DNA from: Sanderia malayensis
Lineage: Eukaryota; Cnidaria; Scyphozoa; Semaeostomeae; Pelagiidae
DNA length: 64,000 bases
Direction: 5' to 3'
NCBI GenBank assembly: GCA_013076295.1
Contig: RQOL01000861.1
Span: 1,674,001-1,738,000, forward strand
Part shown: positions 9,314 through 18,669 of the stretch, piece after piece
Position numbering within the stretch: the stretch's first letter is position 1
Layout: each line of letters starts with the position of its first letter
Made by a program: the position numbers and the translations under genes
The notes under the pieces: generated by a model
The model's input: only the letters and a program-made list of their open reading frames with translations
Databases searched by the model: none
What the model was told of the DNA's origin: nothing

Positions 9314-10507
9314 TCAAAGTTTTGTTGATTCTGGTTCAATTTCTACCTCAGATTCTAAGTTAGCAATAACCTCTTGAAACCTATTTCGTTGTTCTTCGTC
9401 AACTTTTTCTTCATTTTCTACATTAATTTTCTGCTCCTCTTGACCCCAACATTCGCTGTTAAATTGTCTTCCTTCATCACTGCAATCTGCACATTTTTCT
9501 TTGCCAATTGTCCCTGATTCCCTTTGGACCACGGCGCACGGAACTTGGCACACACTTACGGTACATTCTTCATTTCCTCCATCCTCGCTTCCATCCACCG
9601 GTGACGTAACCGTTTTTCGCGTTCTTCCGGAAGAACTGTTTCTATTGCAGTGCTTGAACACCGTTTTATCGCGAATATCAACATTGAACCTCAATTCGTT
9701 GACCCGAAAATTACCCCCCTGCACTGCAATGCCCCTATTAATACCCCCGTGCATTTTGTGACACGGGTATTGCATTAACACTGTGTACTTATTCTGTTGA
9801 ACAACGGTGTTTGCACTGTCACTATCATCGCAAGTCTTTGTCCATACCTTGAAGCGGTTCCCACATGCAATCGTTTCTCTGTGCCCCACCTTGGGGATGC
9901 ACGGAAGGTGTTCCGGGCTTGGCACAACACTGTGGAACTTATTGAAAGACGACGCCTTTAATGACTTTGCAATGTGAACTATTTTCTTATTGCTTAACAA
10001 CGATGGTACTGCGGTCGTTTGGTCCTCCTCTGCGTTGGAGCGTTGCTGATGAAGTTGCAATCCGTTTTTCTTGCAAGCTCTTTTCCTCTTGCAGATATTT
10101 CGTGTTGATACCTCACTTGGGAGACTTCTGCTTGACGAAGTTGCAGCCGGCTGCTCCACGGAATAATAATCATTGTGGCAATAATGATTGTTTATATCAG
10201 TATGGTTGTTGAAGTTATTACCATAACGGGATGAATGAAATCGATGGTTGTAATTTCCTGTTGACGATGATAATAATAATGATGGTGATGACAAGAGAGG
10301 TAAATATTTCTCTTTCGGTTGGTTTAAAGTGGCCAACCTTCGCATGGCATTGTCCAAATTAGCCTGCTCGGTTCGTAGTAGGCTCTGGTGCATGACCATG
10401 GACCTACTGAGATATTTTTCTTGCTTTTCCAGTTGACTTTTGTCATCCTTGAACCAATTTTTCCCGATGTGTTGTTGTGTGGACGAAGATTGTTGTTGTG
10501 GCATCAT
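9314..10507 (-). CDS. Intronless orphan protein, 397 residues
   Basis: A single uninterrupted frame runs from ATG (10507) to a stop at 9314. I do not recognise the family. The protein has no signal peptide or membrane segment. It starts with a Gln/Ser-rich stretch, followed by a helical Lys/Glu/Gln-rich segment (about residues 15-65). A Ser/Asn/His/Tyr-rich low-complexity region covers about 70-125, with a basic cluster KRKRACKK near 140 that could be a nuclear signal. The middle has scattered Cys and His (for example 'YPCHKMHGG'), and a Cys-containing segment (ECTVSVCQVPC, CADCSDE) precedes a strongly acidic C-terminus. Length and normal composition argue for a real gene. It is convergent with the protease gene. 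It could be a lineage-specific, perhaps germline-expressed protein; that is a guess. Confidence 0.6.
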   Translation of the reverse strand: MMPQQQSSSTQQHIGKNWFKDDKSQLEKQEKYLSRSMVMHQSLLRTEQANLDNAMRRLATLNQPKEKYLPLLSSPSLLLSSSTGNYNHRFHSSRYGNNFNNHTDINNHYCHNDYYSVEQPAATSSSRSLPSEVSTRNICKRKRACKKNGLQLHQQRSNAEEDQTTAVPSLLSNKKIVHIAKSLKASSFNKFHSVVPSPEHLPCIPKVGHRETIACGNRFKVWTKTCDDSDSANTVVQQNKYTVLMQYPCHKMHGGINRGIAVQGGNFRVNELRFNVDIRDKTVFKHCNRNSSSGRTRKTVTSPVDGSEDGGNEECTVSVCQVPCAVVQRESGTIGKEKCADCSDEGRQFNSECWGQEEQKINVENEEKVDEEQRNRFQEVIANLESEVEIEPESTKL

Positions 10508-11134
10508 GATTTTAGATATTTCATCGCAAAGACAACTCTTTGCATCAATACACTTTCTTCCAGAACGAGAGATAAAATATTAATGGTATAAACTATGACT
10601 TCTACCAGTATTGTCTTCGTTTTGTTGTGATTTCTGCTTGTGCATATGGCTTCCTTTGGCTGAGTGTGCATGACATGATTGATATTGAAGGCCTCGCTCG
10701 TACGCATGGCAACGAGACAAAGGAACAATAGACGGACACAAAAGAAGTCCCAAACAAACGATTAAATTGACAAAGAGAAGCAAGCGTAAAGCAACATAAC
10801 AATGTTCATTGTGCAATTTGACTCCCACAAAGGTGATTATAACAAACTGAAGGTTATGCATGAAGATTGGGCCATGACTTGAAGAAAGGGATTTGGCTGG
10901 ATTACAAGGAATTGCAAGGCACAGGACAAAGCAAAATTATTCATAGTCTACTATGGTAATTAGGATGTTTTATATTCTCTGCTAAGTTCACCTGTGCCTC
11001 GTCAATAGTCAGCTGATCACACATGAATTCTACAGAAGATTAACCCACAGGTAATCCATATATGGAACAATCAATTTTCAATAGAATAATAACGTGCCAT
11101 TTACAATATCACAAATTAACATCCTGCTTAAAAC
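10508..11134. other. Upstream region of the orphan gene, no gene seen
   Basis: I see no credible coding exon or RNA gene here. It should contain the 5' UTR and promoter of the minus-strand orphan gene that starts at 10507, but no clear core-promoter motif stands out. Confidence 0.45.
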
Positions 11135-11577
11135 TACCGTAAATTCCCTTTTAAGCCCCCCGGGGGGCTTATTGTTTTTCAGTACTTTAAAGAGGGGCTT
11201 ATTAGAGAGGGGGGGGCTAAATTGAGAGAGGGGGCTTAATAAATATTTTGTATTATGAAAACCATTTTCAGTGGTGGAAATACATTAAATAATACATGAA
11301 ATACATTATTCAATGAAGTCTGTGTGAAAAACGTTTATATCTACAATACTTAAGCCTAAATGATTTGAATTTGAATTTGTTGAGAAGTATTGAACGACCA
11401 ATGAATAAAATGAAAATCTCAGTTGTTTGTCAAGTTTACTTATTTTGGCATCAGTGAAGATTGGGGGGGGGCTAAATTGAGAGGGGGGGCTTATTAAATT
11501 TTTCCTTCTGAAAAGGGGGGGCTAATTAGAGAGGGGGGCTTAATTGAGAGGGGGGGCTTAATAGAGAATTTACGGTA
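11135..11577. mobile_element. MITE with TACCGTAAATTC ends and G-run interior
   Basis: Perfect 12-bp terminal inverted repeats, taccgtaaattc on the left and gaatttacggta on the right. The interior near both ends is made of repeated gggggcttaat / gggggctaaattgagag units, and the left end carries the palindrome aagccccccggggggctt. It is non-coding. Its organisation parallels the AAGCGCCC elements (palindromic runs just inside the terminal repeats), so it is probably a related family. Confidence 0.8.
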
Positions 11578-11627
11578 TTACATTCAATTCAATGTATACT
11601 GATTGTTTCGATTTCGTATTTTCTCAG

Positions 11628-11846
11628 ATATGTCGTGTTTTCGTATCCTCCTCCGTTTGCTTCCAACAACTCCTCCGCATTTCCTGGCTTAACTGATTTG
11701 CTGCATGAGATAGAGGCAAATACTGATGATTGCAACGCTCTGAAAAAGCACCAGTTGTTACCACTATTGCGGTTGCGGAAGGCGTGGCTACCTCTTTGGA
11801 AGAATTCTAATCATGTTACGAACTGGTTACTCGAAAGGAGAATATG
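11628..11846 (+). other. Candidate orphan coding exon
   Basis: A 219-bp open segment is bounded by a good acceptor (tcgtattttctcag) and a consensus donor (atatg followed by gtaagt). Only one frame is open; it encodes about 72 residues including 'LTDLLHEIEANTDD' and 'LLERRIW', which look like amphipathic helices. No partner exon with matching phase was found within several kilobases, and it does not fit the phase of the downstream MAGUK gene. It could be an exon of a gene I failed to assemble, or chance. Confidence 0.3.
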
Positions 11847-12880
11847 GTAAGTTATTCACAATGGACTTTCTGCTTTGTCGAATGTAGTTCCTTACTTTTC
11901 ACTGCTGTGATAGCTAGCTTTTTAAACTATTGAGAATGACGGATGCCTGACACGAGAAAACTAATCATCGTTTCAAATGGAAGAAAGAAAAACGTTATCT
12001 TTTCGCTTTAATGCTTATGCAATGTAAAAAATTTACGTTCGAGACAAAAAATTTCTCATGCAATGAACAAATATACTTCATATAGCAATCCTTCCAGCAA
12101 TCACAAGATGGGGGCTAGAATTTGCCATTGTACTTAATCCTGGCGCCTAAAACAGAACGTGAATTTTTAAACAGAACTGAGAATAATCAAAACTTTCCCT
12201 CGTCGCTTTATAGCTAGGTAGAAAACGGACAACTTACCTTCTCTAATGCCAAAATGTGTCAGCTTTGTCCGGTAACTCCGAAGTTCTCTTCCACGAAACG
12301 TAATTTGTTGGCTGCTTGGGGGCACATCTCAGTTGCGAAAAAAATAAGACAATAGCATCTCAATGCTCTCAAGCAACTTGACACAAAAAAGTGAGTAATT
12401 ATATGTTATTACGAGTTCTAGACTACTGTGCTACTAATGTAGATTAGAATTCGCTCCCAGAGCATATAGCCTCTAAGAAAGTTTAAAGCCAGCCTGCCAG
12501 CTAAAGCAAGCTAAATAATTGACAAGTGATTTGATTAAGCTATACCCCTCTGAGTGGGAAATTTTAAATTTTGTCTTACTGTGGCTCATTAAAGGTCTTG
12601 AAAACGTAACTCTGGCTTGGCGTGACTTTTGAAGTGTTTGCAAATTGATAAATACGTAGTTGTATTAATTCGAGATTTAACTATGATCCTTATGTTTACG
12701 CATCCCACCACCATGCATAGGTTAAGACAAGCCTTTTTCTTACCAGTGTCTAATTGAATCATTTCCTTAAGGTCCCCAACAGTGGTATCTTCTGTAACCC
12801 AGCATGTCATTCTGACACGATTCTTGTCTATAACATATATTTTGTACTGATCTACAATACAATGCATGATATAATATACA
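11847..12880. other. AT-rich stretch with no gene seen
   Basis: I see no convincing exon, RNA gene or repeat in this kilobase on either strand. Short open frames are present but lack splice context and protein-like composition. Confidence 0.5.
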
Positions 12881-13062
12881 GTCAAATCTGCACTGCTCGA
12901 ACTCGTGTAATTCGAACTCTATCCAATTCGAACCAAGTTCTCTGTCCCTTCAAGGATCACCAAAGAACCAATCCATATAAAACAAACCTCTATAACTCGA
13001 ACTTTTTGTAATTCGAACATTTTGATGCTTCCCCAGGGTGTTCGAATTAGACAGAGTTAACT
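12881..13062. mobile_element. Short MITE with TTCGAACTCGTGTAATTCGAAC motif, copy 1
   Basis: About 180 bp starting acagtcaaatctgcactgct and ending near tagacagagttaac. It contains several 'attcgaac' repeats and the block 'ttctctgtcccttcaaggat'. A second copy at 47808-47992 shares the same order of blocks at roughly 80-85% identity by eye. The ACAGTCAAAT...GTTGACT ends suggest a pogo/Tc1-mariner MITE. Confidence 0.7.
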
Positions 13063-13661
13063 TTACTCAATTAAGTCAACGAGCATTAAGCAACTTCCAT
13101 TTCTTGCAAATTACAATCGCTGCGCTGCAGCAGTGTTAGATACGAAAAGCGAAGACTGTGAGTAGGATACTATGACTAGTGTCCCCAATTAGCACAGTGT
13201 GCTAAATACATAGACACTTTAATAAATTGATAATAGTAATAAAAGGATGAGTTACGTAGCGAAGTTTATTCATTACTTTTTATCCCTGTTTAGAGTACGC
13301 ATGTGCAAACAAAGGTATGTAACCACAGGGGGGGCGAGACTACCGTTAGAAAGAAGAAATCACAATCAGAATAGTCCTTTTGTTGCAGACCTTGAAAAGA
13401 ATACTGCATTGCTATATCAGGGATGCGTTGAAATTAATTACATCATGAGACAATTTTGCCAAAGTCGAATAATATGGTTGTTCTGAATACTTCAGTATGT
13501 CGAATAAATTGTTTCTTCGAAATATCGAGCTTTTGCAACAAATTTTTCATTTCCCTTCGGATTTTGACATGGCGAATGTCAACTGTAGTTAGGTTAGTTA
13601 CGAATGAAAAATCACTTCAGATAAGCAACTAGCCAAGTTACAAGTTAGTTTATTTGTCTAA

Positions 13662-13992
13662 CATAGGCGCCGACTTTTATTTTTCCCAGGGGGGGCTCAA
13701 AATTGAAAAAAAAAATTGGAAAAATAAAAAGGTAGAAAAACTCCCTGTCACTTTTAATAACGTACAATATACATATGTATTATGTATAATAAAACACAAA
13801 ATATTGCAATGAAACAAATATAACATCATGGTCTACAGTATCATCAGTTCAATTCTTTGATTAGTGTTTCTTCAATAAGATAAACATGTTTTTTCAGATC
13901 CCAAACAAAATTCCCAGGGGGGGCTAAGCCCCCCCAGAGAAATTTCCAGAGGGGGCTCGAGCCCCCAAGCCCCCACGTAGTCGGCGCCTATA
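13662..13992. mobile_element. hAT-like MITE with 8-bp target-site duplication
   Basis: The 331-bp element is flanked by identical 8-bp sequences, ttgtctaa at 13654-13661 and 13993-14000. Its ends are cataggcgccgact and agtcggcgcctata, inverted repeats with only the outermost base mismatched. Just inside the ends are G-rich/C-rich inverted blocks (cccagggggggctc, gagggggctcgagccccc). An 8-bp duplication is the hallmark of hAT transposition. It has no coding capacity. Confidence 0.85.
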
Positions 13993-14719
13993 TTGTCTAA
14001 TGCAATGCAATCCTTTTAGCATTTAGCATTGAAGGCAACCAAGGATTGCTTTTGCTTCGCTATCATACCGAGACTAACTACGAAGCCAATTAAGAGGAAA
14101 TGCATGCATATTTCTTCATGCCGATAAATATCTCATAAATTAATCATAAAAATAATGCACAAAGAATACTAAATTGGTTACAACTCAGAATTTCACACTA
14201 TTGAGATCATACGTCAATATAAGCTAACTCTGCCTACCATGGTATAGCGCACTATACTGTGGTAGGCAGATACATGGTATAGCTGAAAAAGACATTTCAC
14301 TACATTCTTATAATAAATAGAGTTAGTTTGTTACCGGAATTGTACCAGCCCTCCTCATCTGAGCTTTCACGACTCACATGTGCAGGTGCCTTAAGTGCAT
14401 ACATTTTGAGCTTATAAATTTCAAGCACACAAACTTGCTATAATCAATAACTTCTTACCGCTGTCTTCATGAATTTAATTTTTAGTGCTGCAATGTTTCA
14501 GCTAGATGCTGAATTTTAATTTATATGCCATTATGCCAAAGGAACTTCCCAATTACTACAATATGTATTTTACGATGGTGAGGGATAGAAATTTTCGCGA
14601 TATGGAAGTCATGTTATTGGGTTTGCAATTCTCAATTCGCGAGTGCATTATTTCGCGTTTACAGCGCTGGGAACAAACCATTGCCGTATACAGTTGCTTA
14701 ACATGGTAATAATGCATAG

Positions 14720-15010
14720 GAATAAATTGCAATGGTAAAAAACCTTTGCCTTTGCCCGTGCATTTTAAATAAATTAATGGAACAAAGATATTGCTTTGCA
14801 GTCTGCAATGCAGTTGTAAAATCCCTTCGCATTTGCTCGTGAAATTGCTGATTAGCCTATTTGAATTGCAATTGCATGAACATTCTGTAATGCAATGGTA
14901 AAAAACCTTTGCTTTTTGCTCACGAGTTCTCATACATTTTCATGAACATTTCATCGTCTGCTGCAATGCAGTGGGAAAATACAAATGCCAAAGCTTATGA
15001 CAGAGGTATT
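14720..15010 (+). promoter_or_regulatory. Upstream array of four related ~80-bp modules, micropeptide gene 1
   Basis: Four spaced copies of a module with a core like tgcaatggtaaaaaaccttt followed by gc and tttgc(c/t)cg occur near 14727, 14812, 14891 and 14965. The last is the most diverged (gcagtgggaaaatacaaatg). The same four modules in the same order precede gene copy 2. They sit just upstream of the TATA box, so they are best read as iterated regulatory elements. Regulatory function is inferred from position and conservation. Confidence 0.5.
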
Positions 15011-15034
15011 CCCCTTTGCCCAGGGATTTCAAGG

Positions 15035-15041
15035 ATATAAA
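15035..15041 (+). promoter_or_regulatory. TATA box of micropeptide gene 1
   Basis: The sequence ggatataaatta lies about 130 bp upstream of the first 5' splice donor (15169/15170). The corresponding position of gene copy 2 has gttataaatgaa. Conservation of a TATAAAT core between two otherwise diverged promoters supports function; initiation would be about 30 bp downstream. Confidence 0.55.
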
Positions 15042-15598
15042 TTAAAGTTGAGCTTTCAACTTTGCTGCAAACCATCTTCAAGTAACAGCAAGTTCATCGA
15101 AGTCACATTCAATTAAAATCAGTTTGGAATTCCATCGTTGAAGAATTCAATTTATTACAATATTGCAAGGTGAGGAGGAAATTAATCTTTTTTGCTACAA
15201 ATAATTAATTTTCTTCATTAAGCGATTTTGTGAAGTAGTGCAGCTTTTTTCCTCAAATTAATGCAATATATTATTTTGAATTTTCGAGAATTCATTCATG
15301 CCATGAAATTTATTTTATTTCTTCAAATTTTCCTATAATTGCATTTATATTATTCAATCACCTATATGAATTAATCGATCTTAGTTGTTAAACAGCTTAT
15401 CCTAATCTATGCTGTTCTACCTGTGTCTTATTGTTTGCTTGATGAGCAACAGGGAATTCCCTATGACTAAGACCACAGGGATATCGTGCGCAAAGGGATG
15501 TCCCCTTTGCTCTAAGCGATTTGACAAATGGAAAGAATACTGAAGACACTCCCTTTATTTTTTCATTTGTAGCAATTTAGATATCAAGAAGAAAAGCA

Positions 15599-15706
15599 AT
15601 GGACAGACCAAAGCGACCAAGCAAGCAGGGTTTGAGCATATTGGCGTCAGCAACCGTTGTTAATGGTCCGAGTGGATATGAACCGCCTCCGGAAAGTTCC
15701 GAATAA
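15599..15706 (+). CDS. Micropeptide gene, copy 1 (35 residues)
   Basis: A noncoding 5' exon ends at 15169 (tgcaag before gtgagg). After a ~400-bp intron (acceptor at 15572) the second exon carries an ATG at 15599 in an A-rich context (gaaaagcaATGG) and a 35-codon frame ending TAA. The peptide starts MDRPKRPSKQGLS and ends with a VVNGPSGYEPP segment. There is no signal peptide or membrane segment; it is basic at the N-terminus and Pro/Gly-rich. I do not recognise it. Coding is supported by the paralogue at 17748: start, stop and the GLS, ATVVNGP and GYEPP blocks are kept, the only indel is six bases (in frame), and several differences are synonymous (GAC/GAT, ACC/ACA, GTT/GTA, GGA/GGT, CCT/CCA). 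AATAAA occurs downstream at about 16051. Confidence 0.6.
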   Translation: MDRPKRPSKQGLSILASATVVNGPSGYEPPPESSE

Positions 15707-16586
15707 TGCTTAAAAAGGTGGGTCGTACTGGAATATAAAACTTTTGATAATTCTAATGATAAAATTCTAGATTTTGAATATCAAATACGAGATGCTAAGA
15801 TAACTACCTCTTTTGCCCTCAATTCTGTGAGCTTGAATTATTTGAATTAAAACTTGTTTCACTCATTGTCCAAAATGTTTTATTCCAGGTTTTCTATGTA
15901 AGCAATAGTATGAGCGAGGTTTTTATTGGGTTACTGAGATGCAGTACAACATGGCCATGAAATTGTTTGCTAAACACGTCACTGTTGCTGTTGATTGCAC
16001 TGCAAAGAAACCAAAGTCAGAATAAATTACGATTGTTATCGTTTTTGAAGCAATAAAGATGAAATGCAATATTTTTTCTACTTTGATGATGTATGTAAGA
16101 AAGCAAGCAAACTTCATTGGCCCTTCGCTTGATTTACTTTCATTTGGTCAAGTCATGAAACTTTACTTGGACTTACATAACAGCTATCATCAGAATACTT
16201 TGATAACTTGCATTTTCAAAAAGTTTCAAGTGATTAGAAATTGTACAAATATTTTTTCTATAATTTAAGAATTCCAGTGGAATGACTGGACGACATTTCT
16301 TTACTTGCCTTTGATGTTTCAGATAATAGTGCATTAATCATCAAAACGCTAAGGTGTTTTGTAAGTTATATAAATGGAGCAATAAACAAAGAAAATAAAT
16401 GATGAATTTTTAACATCATGGCAGCCTTGCTAACGATATGATAACGAGACTGTAATAGAAATTTATCAGTTGTTTTATATCTTCGTTGATAAAGTGAAAA
16501 ACCAAATAGATGATTTTAATTCGAATTAAATGAGATAAACAAGTCAAGAAAAAAGAGATGGCAAATACGCTTACTATCCTCTTAAG
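15707..16586. other. 3' region of micropeptide gene 1
   Basis: This AT-rich DNA is the 3' part of the duplicated segment, with AATAAA signals at about 16021 and 16051 that may end the micropeptide transcript. The blocks shared with 18121-18650 are noncoding. Short frames here are not conserved between the copies, so I call no further gene. Confidence 0.5.
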
Positions 16587-16750
16587 GTATTGGCATTGGC
16601 TTATGCGCTGAGCACAGAGGGACCATTGGATATCTGAAGGTATAGCCTGCATCACAAAGATTAAAGTTATGTGGGCTGGTCTCACGTTTGTTGTCTCTGT
16701 TTCTAGGGACATATTGTCGTGGGGCGGAACAATTTACGCAGGGAGGTGAG
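16587..16750. repeat. Dispersed repeat fragment between the duplicated segments
   Basis: The block ending 'gtttctagggacatattgtc...ggcggaacaatttacgcagg' has a relative at about 20140-20185 inside the MAGUK gene ('gtttctagggacatagcgtg', then ggtgggacgacttacgg). Two diverged occurrences within 4 kb suggest an uncharacterised dispersed repeat. It falls between the two micropeptide copies and may have taken part in the duplication. Confidence 0.45.
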
Positions 16751-17246
16751 CAACTTGAATAGGGGGGAAGGAGAGCTGGCGGGAGAGGTGGCATTTTGGC
16801 GTTTTTGTTACGAAATTGGACGGTTTACTCAATGAATTCGCAAAGACAAACTCGACCTTCTTTCGACTTTGCCATGCCTTACATATACCAAGCCAGTTAA
16901 CTATTTATTTTACTTCTTTGCTTCAGATCATAGACCATTAATTTATGTTCACAAAGTTGTATTCATCTTTTCTGTCTTTTATTTGCTAAATTTTTCACGT
17001 GTACTTGTTAGCATCCCTGGAGGCAATTAAACGTTTTTTCTTTGTTCACCCATTATGTCTTCTGATCAAGGGTTGCGAAAATCTTTAGAGCATGCTCTCA
17101 GTAAATTGTGTAATAACTACACCTATATCATGAATTTAAGATTTAGATATAATTACTTTGGAACAAACTACGTTTATTTAGTGCTGGGAACAAACGATCG
17201 CCGTGTACAGTTGCTTAATATGGCACGAAGGCGCAGGGCTAAATTC

Positions 17247-17470
17247 CAATGGTAAAATCCCTTGCCTTTGGTTGTGAATTTTTAAATAAATTTATCAACA
17301 AGGGTATTGTTTTTGCAGTCTGCAACGTGATTGTAAAAACCCTTCGTCTTTGCTCGTAAAAATTAATGCAAAACCAATAAATACCCTGTAATGCAATCGT
17401 AACCTTTTCTTTTTGCTATATTTCATCATCAGCTGCATTGCATTGGGAAGATACAAATGCCAAGGCCTAT
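17247..17470 (+). promoter_or_regulatory. Upstream array of four modules, micropeptide gene 2
   Basis: Counterparts of the gene 1 modules occur near 17247 (ccaatggtaaaatcccttgc), 17322, 17393 and 17442 (gcattgggaagatacaaatg), in the same order relative to the TATA box. Individual modules have diverged but keep a GGTAAAA-CC-TTGCCTTTG type core. Confidence 0.5.
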
Positions 17471-17517
17471 AGCAGGAAAAATTTCCCTCGGTTCAGGGCT
17501 TTAAACGTTATAAATGA

Positions 17518-17524
17518 ATACGTA
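17518..17524 (+). promoter_or_regulatory. TATA box of micropeptide gene 2
   Basis: The sequence acgttataaatgaa lies about 115 bp upstream of the 5' splice donor (17633/17634), at the position equivalent to the TATA box of copy 1. Confidence 0.5.
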
Positions 17525-17747
17525 CGCTCAACTGCATTGCATTTTGAAGTATCAGCAGCTCATCAAAGTCACATTTATTTAGAATCAGTTTGAAACACCA
17601 TCGTTGAAGATTTCAGGTTGACAGTGCTGCAAGGTGAGAAAGAATTAATGCTTTTGTCTACAAATAAATATATTTTCAAAATTACTCGATGTTGTGAGGT
17701 ATTTTGTGTTTGCATTTGCACCAGTTTAGATATCAAGAAGAGAAGCA

Positions 17748-17849
17748 ATGGATAGACCAAAGGGACAAGGCAAGCCGGGTTTGAGCGTGAAAGCAACAGT
17801 TGTAAATGGTCCGAGGGGTTATGAACCGCCATGTCGAGAATCGGATTAA
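17748..17849 (+). CDS. Micropeptide gene, copy 2 (33 residues)
   Basis: The 5' noncoding exon ends at 17633 (gctgcaag before gtgaga). The coding exon begins at 17725 after gcaccag, with ATG at 17748 in the same A-rich context as copy 1, and ends TAA. The peptide starts MDRPKGQGKPGLS and contains ATVVNGP and GYEPP like its paralogue, but is two residues shorter through a six-base deletion and has a Cys near the C-terminus where copy 1 has Pro. The intron is only about 90 bp, against about 400 bp in copy 1. Function unknown. Confidence 0.6.
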   Translation: MDRPKGQGKPGLSVKATVVNGPRGYEPPCRESD

Positions 17850-18669
17850 AAGTTTAACTTTGTTTTGCTTGATAACGCTTTGTAGACAGAGTAATCAATA
17901 CACTCCTCTCCAACAAGACGTCTAGAAACATAGAGAGAAAGCATGCTTGATATAACTGGTAGGACCAATGAAATACTTAAGTCTACACAGTCAGCAGAAA
18001 TATGGAAAAGTGATTTTAACACATGATGTAATCTACTGATTTTAAGATTACGCAATTATAAAATTTAGAATAAGTAGAGTAGAATTGTACTTTCTTATTA
18101 TCGAGTAGTGAAATTCACTGAGATTGTGGCTCAATTCTGTGAGGCAGAGCAGTTTAAGACAACCCAAATGGTGAAAAGTGGGTCATACTGAAATATAACA
18201 AATGTGAATGGCTTTAGTAACTATATTTTAAATTTTAAATATAAAATACGATATGCCAAGTATTTTTTTATATAACTTCTATATTCAAAAGGTTTTCAAT
18301 TATTGCATAAATTTTATAAGTAATTTTCTTGGAATTTAAGAATGCAAGTGGAATGACTGAAGTACTTTTCTTTAGCTTAGCTTGCCTTTGATTTATCAAG
18401 GCGCTTTTAATCTCCAAGACGCTAAGGTCTTTGTAACATGTATGAATCGAATGGGAGCAATGAAAGACAAAGATGACAAACAAATGATAAATATTGACAA
18501 TTTCGGGAGCCTCGTTAATGATATGATAGCGAGGCTTGCCTAAATTTTTTACTTGTTTATTTCTTTGATAAAGAACCAAAAGATTAAATCAAATGGACGA
18601 TTGTATTTCATTTGCATTAAATTAGATAAACAAGCTAACGAAGAAAGATCGCATTTCTCTGATTCACCA

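Larger units (their letters stand above)
14669..18650. repeat. Tandem segmental duplication containing the micropeptide gene
   Basis: Segment 1 (about 14669-16560) and segment 2 (about 17184-18650) align in order throughout. Shared blocks include the upstream gggaacaaa.../acagttgctta block, the promoter repeats, the TATA box, the 5' exon, the coding exon, and 3' blocks (tgggtc.tactg.aatata; gtggaatgactg; acgctaaggt; gataaacaag). Identity varies by block and is highest around the exons, which fits an old duplication with selection on the gene. A separate ~600-bp stretch (16561-17183) lies between the copies. Confidence 0.85.
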
